Assembly: GCA_025454175.1 (NCBI GenBank)
Contig: JALOOX010000047.1
Coordinates: forward strand, 1 to 38,507
DNA length: 38,507 nucleotides
Source: Syntrophobacteraceae bacterium
GTDB taxonomy: Bacteria > Desulfobacterota > Syntrophobacteria > Syntrophobacterales > Syntrophobacteraceae
Direction of reading: 5' to 3'
The position numbers and the translations under genes are program-made. The notes under the pieces are model-generated. The model was not told the DNA's origin. It did no database searches and worked only from the letters and a program-made list of their open reading frames with translations. This document shows, piece by piece, positions 34,587-38,507 of the stretch (positions are counted from its first letter, which is position 1; each line of letters opens with the position of its first letter).

Positions 34587-36287
34587 TTAGCTGAAGATGG
34601 TGCTCTTGGCCTCCCAGATCTTCAGGAAATCCCGGGCCATCACCAGGCTCGCCACCAGCTCGGGGATGCCGTCGTTGCTGAGGTCCCCCACCCGGAGACT
34701 GGTCACCATGCCGCTGATTTCCCTGGTCTTCCAGTTCTCGACCAGTCCCATGTTGTCCCAGGAGAGCGAGATGATCTCGCCCCGGTCGTAATACTGCATG
34801 GTGTTGGGCATGAAGCGCCCCATGGTGTCCGTGTTGCGGTTCAGCACGATCTCCAGGATCCCGTCCTTGTTGAGGTCGGTGAGGACGATGGGAGAGGGGA
34901 TGGCGTAGTACTCGACCTGGTTGTACCGGCGGTCGATGACTCTTCCCTCGAAAGCGTTGGTCGTGGCCGAAAAAAGCTTCTCGCTCTTCCAGAGCTGCTC
35001 GCCCGAACTGCTCAGGACCACGAGGGAATTCTGATTATCGATGAGAATGGTCTCCTCGCCGCCGTCGTTGTTGATGTCGCCCCTGGCGAAATTGAAGACG
35101 TTGCAGCGCGAAGGGAGAACGACTGGATTGGCTGGGGAAAGAGAGTTTCCGATCATCTGGATTTCGCGGATTTCCGAGTCAAAGGGCCCTTCGGTCAGAA
35201 CGCCTCGCTTCTGACCCAGCAGGACCTTTCCGCGCCCGGGAAACTCCACCCCGTTGAGGAAGAAGGGGAGCCTGTTGCCGGTGGGCTGAAGCTTGTTGCT
35301 GACCAGGGTCAGGCCGAAGGACGAGAGCCCTTCCGTGAAGCCCGGATCCGCCATGATGTTGTTGCTCCCCGCGGGGCGCGCGGTGTTTTTCCTGCGGAAA
35401 TTGGTGACATGGATTTCCGCGACACCGTCCCGGTTGGTGTCCACCACCGTCACCCACATGAAATTGTCCATGGGATGACCTGCGTGAGTGGCCAGAAGAC
35501 GCAGCCCATTGGCTTCGCGGCGGTAGACCGACACCTTGTCGAAAGTCACGGTCACGAGCTCAGCCTGCTTGTCCCCGTCCACATCGCCAAGATCCATGCC
35601 GACAATGCCGCCGCCAAAAGTCTGGCTTCTCCAGAGCCCCGGCTGTCTCAGGGCGGCATCGGGGGTGATTTCGAGGAAGTTGGGGTTGAGATAGGAGATG
35701 CGGTCGCTGCTCGACATGGAGCTGGGAAGGAGCAGTTCGGGGTTGCGGGTGGTGGCCCCTTCCTCGTCGGAGGAGGCGAGCCCCGGCTCAGGCGCTCTTC
35801 CGAAGACCTTCTGGTTGATTTCCTGGGCGAACTGGTTGATTTTGGGAATCACCTCGTCGAGGGTCTTGGTTTGGGCGAAGAGACTCACGGGCTCCCTGTC
35901 CCCGGCAACAGGGGCCATTTTGGCGTCGATGCTGACGGCCTGGCCCATGGAGGTGACGCTGCCGAAAAGAACGTAGTCGGCATTGAGAGTCTTTCCGACC
36001 CGCAGGGCTTCGTTGAGGGAAATGTCTGACTTGATGCCCGCCGTGGCCTGGTTGATGACGCTCTTGTCAAAAACCTGAACCTGCCCCTGGCGCGAAAGCC
36101 TCGAGGTCAGCATGTCGCGAATGCCGTCCTGGAGATAGGAGAGCTGGCTCGGTGTATGCATATTGAAAGGTAGAACGGCGATCTTCTTGACCGTGCCGCC
36201 CGTTGCCGAATGAGCTTCCGAAGGCGGCCAGGCCATGAGCAGGAAGGGCAAAATGGTGAAGGTGGACATCAACTTCAAAATTTTCAT
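34587..36287 (-). CDS. Secreted FG-GAP/VCBS-repeat protein with a TolB-like N-terminal domain
   Basis: 566 residues from ATG at 36287 (AAGGAG upstream, 11-base spacing). Residues 1-28 are a Sec signal. Residues 33-160 (KIAVLPFNMH...LNADYVLFGSV) resemble the TolB-N/FlgO/CsgG-type domain found in periplasmic and outer-membrane-associated proteins. Residues 225-560 contain five D-x-N/D-x-D-G calcium-binding loops, at D235, D283, D404, D471 and D535, each followed by a short strand as in FG-GAP beta-propellers. A surface or periplasmic binding role is likely; ligand unknown. It lies between the two genes that share the conserved leader but has no such leader itself. Confidence 0.82.
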   Translation of the reverse strand: MKILKLMSTFTILPFLLMAWPPSEAHSATGGTVKKIAVLPFNMHTPSQLSYLQDGIRDMLTSRLSRQGQVQVFDKSVINQATAGIKSDISLNEALRVGKTLNADYVLFGSVTSMGQAVSIDAKMAPVAGDREPVSLFAQTKTLDEVIPKINQFAQEINQKVFGRAPEPGLASSDEEGATTRNPELLLPSSMSSSDRISYLNPNFLEITPDAALRQPGLWRSQTFGGGIVGMDLGDVDGDKQAELVTVTFDKVSVYRREANGLRLLATHAGHPMDNFMWVTVVDTNRDGVAEIHVTNFRRKNTARPAGSNNIMADPGFTEGLSSFGLTLVSNKLQPTGNRLPFFLNGVEFPGRGKVLLGQKRGVLTEGPFDSEIREIQMIGNSLSPANPVVLPSRCNVFNFARGDINNDGGEETILIDNQNSLVVLSSSGEQLWKSEKLFSATTNAFEGRVIDRRYNQVEYYAIPSPIVLTDLNKDGILEIVLNRNTDTMGRFMPNTMQYYDRGEIISLSWDNMGLVENWKTREISGMVTSLRVGDLSNDGIPELVASLVMARDFLKIWEAKSTIFS

Positions 36288-36568
36288 GGCGGATGACGCT
36301 CCTTTTTGCTGACGTGGAAGTCTTTCGAACACTTTCGTGACCATATAGCATGGCATCCATGGCAATTCCGTGGATTTCCAGAGGCTGTCTCAAGGACACC
36401 ATAACCGTTTTAGAATACCGGATTCGCGCGGCTTTGGAAACGCCAAAATACATATACAGCCTGGGAGCGGGCTACCCATGAAGACAATCGGGATTTGAGT
36501 CGCGGGAATGGCTGACCGATAGCTGTATCTTAGAGAGGGAAAATCGAACGTGGCATGAACTTTTTTTG

Positions 36569-36596
36569 TTGACAGTTTCACGACATCTGCTGTAGA
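36569..36596 (+). promoter_or_regulatory. Predicted promoter of the porin gene
   Basis: TTGACA (36569-36574), 16-base spacer, TGTAGA (36591-36596), preceded by TTTTTTTG; same boxes as at 33962-33989. The 36288-36560 part of the gap shows no gene and no clear promoter for the opposite-strand FG-GAP gene. Confidence 0.75.
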
Positions 36597-36602
36597 GGGC
36601 AG

Positions 36603-36737
36603 ACATGAGGAAAAGGGGCAATATGTTCACCATTCAGGACGGCTCGAAGGGGGGTGATGGCCACAGGTGATGCGGATCATCGGGGCAGATGGTATGTTGG
36701 GAAAGAGGGTTTTGGTTAGCTATTGAGGAGGAAAGAG
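36603..36737 (+). ncRNA. Conserved 5' leader, copy B (porin gene)
   Basis: 135 bases from the predicted start ACATGAGG to the ATG. It aligns with copy A (33955-33822) at about 70% by eye. It ends in the ribosome site GAGGAGGAAAGAG. A six-base hairpin GGTGAT/ATCATC with loop GCGG (near 36665-36680) and a weaker ACCAT/ATGGT long-range pairing are visible. Function not known. Confidence 0.6.
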
Positions 36738-38381
36738 ATGAAAAAGTTTCTCGTGGTTTTCGTGGCCCTGGCGGCTGCGGTGGCGGTAGCCGCCCCGGCA
36801 TTTGCCAAGGTGGAATTCAGCTACGGCGGTCAATTCAGGGTGCGCTGGTTTGGCCAGAGCAATTTCGCTACCCCGATCTCCCAGACCGCTGGTGCTGCAG
36901 CGGCTCTGGACGGTGTTACTGGAGGCCTCGACGACGATCTGACACGTCTTGATCAGCGGCTGCGGCTCTACTTCACCTTCACCGCCAGCGAAAATCTCAG
37001 GCTGGTCACCCGGTTCGAGGTGGGCGACACGGTTTGGGGCTCCCCTGGCACGACGGGTCGTGTGGGTGCCGACGGCAAGGATATCGAAGTCAAGAACATG
37101 TACATCGACTTCAATATTCCCAACGGAATGTTTCCGCTCAACGCCAAGATCGGTACCCAGGGACTGGTGATGCTGGATTCCTGGGTCGTTGACGACGACT
37201 TCTCAGCTGCCGTCCTGACCGCCAAGTTCGCCGATACCAGGGTGGGATTGGGCTACATCGGCGCCCAGAACGCCGACCTGTTCGAGACCGAAGACGACAT
37301 CGACAGCTATTTCCTGCATGTGGATTACAACTGTGCTCCGTGGACCTTCGCTTTCGTCGCGTTTGCCCAGGCCGGGCACGACACGGCGGTGAGCGCGGAT
37401 CCCGGCACGCTGCAGACCCCGGTCCCCGGCACGATCAATACCAGGATTCCCGCAACCGGGATTTTTGCCGACGGGCTTCCCCGGAACTTCTTCCAGAGGG
37501 CTCTTCAGGATGCCTACGGCCATCTCAACGGCGGCTTCGCGCCCATGGGTGACGCGGCTTTTGTTACCGCCGGCCAGAACAACCTCATCGACCTCGGGTT
37601 CCAGGTCAAGTACAAGGATGACCTCTGGAGCGCCTACCTGACCTTCGTGAAGAACCTGGGCTCGGTGGATTTCAGGCGCTTTGACCCGGATGGCGGCGGG
37701 AAGAACAACACCGTCACGGCCGACTACACGGGCTGGATGGTGGATGCCGGCGGCGCTTACTACATGGGTCCCTGGACCTTCAACCTGGGCGGCTTCTACA
37801 CCACGGGCCCCGAGGACATCAAGGAGCAGTTCTCGACGCCTCTCCAAGGCTCGCGAACCAAAATGGACGTCGACTGGTTCACCTATCCCCTGGCGACCTC
37901 CAAGTACTTCTCGGAAATCATCGGTGGAGGTATCTTCGACAACGTGGCCCCCATGCATGAGGACATGCAGTGGAGAGGCTACGGGTTCCCGACGAACCTC
38001 TGGACCATCAACCTCGGCGCATCCTGGCAGGTGCTTCCCGGCACGAAGCTGAGCTTCGGCTACTGGTACTTCTCGACTTCGGAAGACGTGGTTTCCGGTT
38101 TCAAGAGCAACGGCCCCGCGGCACTGGGAGACAGCACCGAGTCCCAGCGGGTTCGGGCTTATTTTGACCCTGAATTCCTCGGCCGTTCTCTCACCGCGGC
38201 GGACCTGGAATTCGACACGAGCATCGGTCACGAATTCAACTTCTACATCAGCCAGAAGATTGTTGACGGCCTGATGCTGGATCTGGTAGCGGCCTACCTC
38301 ATCGCCGACGATGCCTACAGCATCATCGACGATGACAACGACGCCCTCGAGCTGGGCGCCAGGCTGCAGTGGTCCTTCTAG
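36738..38381 (+). CDS. Outer-membrane beta-barrel porin
   Basis: 547 residues. A Sec signal ends at AFA (about residue 23) and the mature protein begins KVEFSYGGQFRVRWF, a typical first strand. Alternating amphipathic strands run throughout, with aromatic girdles and acidic loops, and the last residue is phenylalanine (ARLQWSF), the usual barrel-assembly signal. The length suits a 16- to 18-strand general or substrate-specific porin. ATG at 36738 was chosen over an in-frame TTG at 36723. Strongly translated appearance (GAGGAGG, AAA-rich start) fits an abundant envelope protein. Its leader is shared with the secreted six-cysteine gene. Confidence 0.9.
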   Translation: MKKFLVVFVALAAAVAVAAPAFAKVEFSYGGQFRVRWFGQSNFATPISQTAGAAAALDGVTGGLDDDLTRLDQRLRLYFTFTASENLRLVTRFEVGDTVWGSPGTTGRVGADGKDIEVKNMYIDFNIPNGMFPLNAKIGTQGLVMLDSWVVDDDFSAAVLTAKFADTRVGLGYIGAQNADLFETEDDIDSYFLHVDYNCAPWTFAFVAFAQAGHDTAVSADPGTLQTPVPGTINTRIPATGIFADGLPRNFFQRALQDAYGHLNGGFAPMGDAAFVTAGQNNLIDLGFQVKYKDDLWSAYLTFVKNLGSVDFRRFDPDGGGKNNTVTADYTGWMVDAGGAYYMGPWTFNLGGFYTTGPEDIKEQFSTPLQGSRTKMDVDWFTYPLATSKYFSEIIGGGIFDNVAPMHEDMQWRGYGFPTNLWTINLGASWQVLPGTKLSFGYWYFSTSEDVVSGFKSNGPAALGDSTESQRVRAYFDPEFLGRSLTAADLEFDTSIGHEFNFYISQKIVDGLMLDLVAAYLIADDAYSIIDDDNDALELGARLQWSF

Positions 38382-38435
38382 TGCTGGTTTGACGGCGGAC
38401 GCAACGGCATGTTGTGAGCGCTGAGGGTTTTCGGG

Positions 38436-38477
38436 GCCCGGGGGGGAAGCTTCCTTCCGGGCCCTTTTTTATTTTCA
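38436..38477 (+). terminator. Intrinsic terminator of the porin gene
   Basis: GGGCCCGG and CCGGGCCC enclose a second stem (GGAA/TTCC) and are followed by TTTTTTATTTT, about 55 bases past the stop. Confidence 0.9.
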
Positions 38478-38507
38478 CGCCATTCCAGCCATCACTGGTC
38501 TTGCTAT

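Noticed and set aside
36603-36737. Cyclic-di-GMP (GEMM) riboswitch in the porin leader
   Set aside because: The ACGCAAAGCC core and tetraloop receptor pattern are absent.

Overview
The window looks like chromosomal DNA of a GC-rich, sulfate-reducing member of the former Deltaproteobacteria (Desulfobacterota). The main evidence is a complete dsrMKJOP operon for the membrane complex that feeds electrons to dissimilatory sulfite reduction. A Gram-negative envelope is implied by a large beta-barrel porin, a lipoprotein and several Sec/Tat signal peptides. A Syntrophobacter-like relative is plausible from overall gene style, but this is inference. I see no tRNA, rRNA, CRISPR array, phage gene or transposase.

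Layout. 1-4012 (minus): a translationally coupled operon of a flavodoxin-fold reductase and two half-ABC exporters that probably form an asymmetric heterodimer; the last gene runs off the window. 4200-8966 (minus): VOC protein, topoisomerase III and a secreted S10 carboxypeptidase. 9302-14843 (plus): an RsbRD-N-like protein, then dsrM, K, J, O, P, closed by a strong terminator. 15055-18234 (minus): a glycine-zipper lipoprotein, a CoA-transferase and an aldo/keto reductase. 18667-19712 (plus): a zinc-ribbon/pseudo-receiver protein and a small helical protein. 20172-24770 (plus): groES-groEL behind a CIRCE operator, rpoZ, a hypothetical and dnaJ. 24800-25021: a small zinc-ribbon-like protein. 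25286-29880 (plus): a four-gene ABC operon of the GldA/GldF/GldG/DUF4340 type.

30014-32028 (minus) is a biotin ECF-transporter operon. bioY is intact and has a promoter overlapped by a BirA-like operator. The ATPase gene is frameshifted just after Walker A, and the EcfT gene carries an in-frame amber codon made by a 9-bp tandem duplication. 32526-38381 holds envelope and secreted proteins: a 136-aa hypothetical, a six-cysteine secreted protein, a TolB-like/FG-GAP secreted protein and a porin. Several interspersed palindromic repeats lie between genes.

The most unusual signal is a matched pair of promoter-plus-leader regions. The secreted six-cysteine protein (minus strand) and the porin (plus strand) have unrelated coding sequences. 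Yet both are preceded by the same TTGACA-N16-TGTAGA promoter and by a roughly 135-nt untranslated leader that is about 70% identical with only one gap (counted by eye). This looks like a shared, possibly structured, cis-regulatory RNA for envelope genes.

All product names come from reading translated sequence and motifs. No database search was run.
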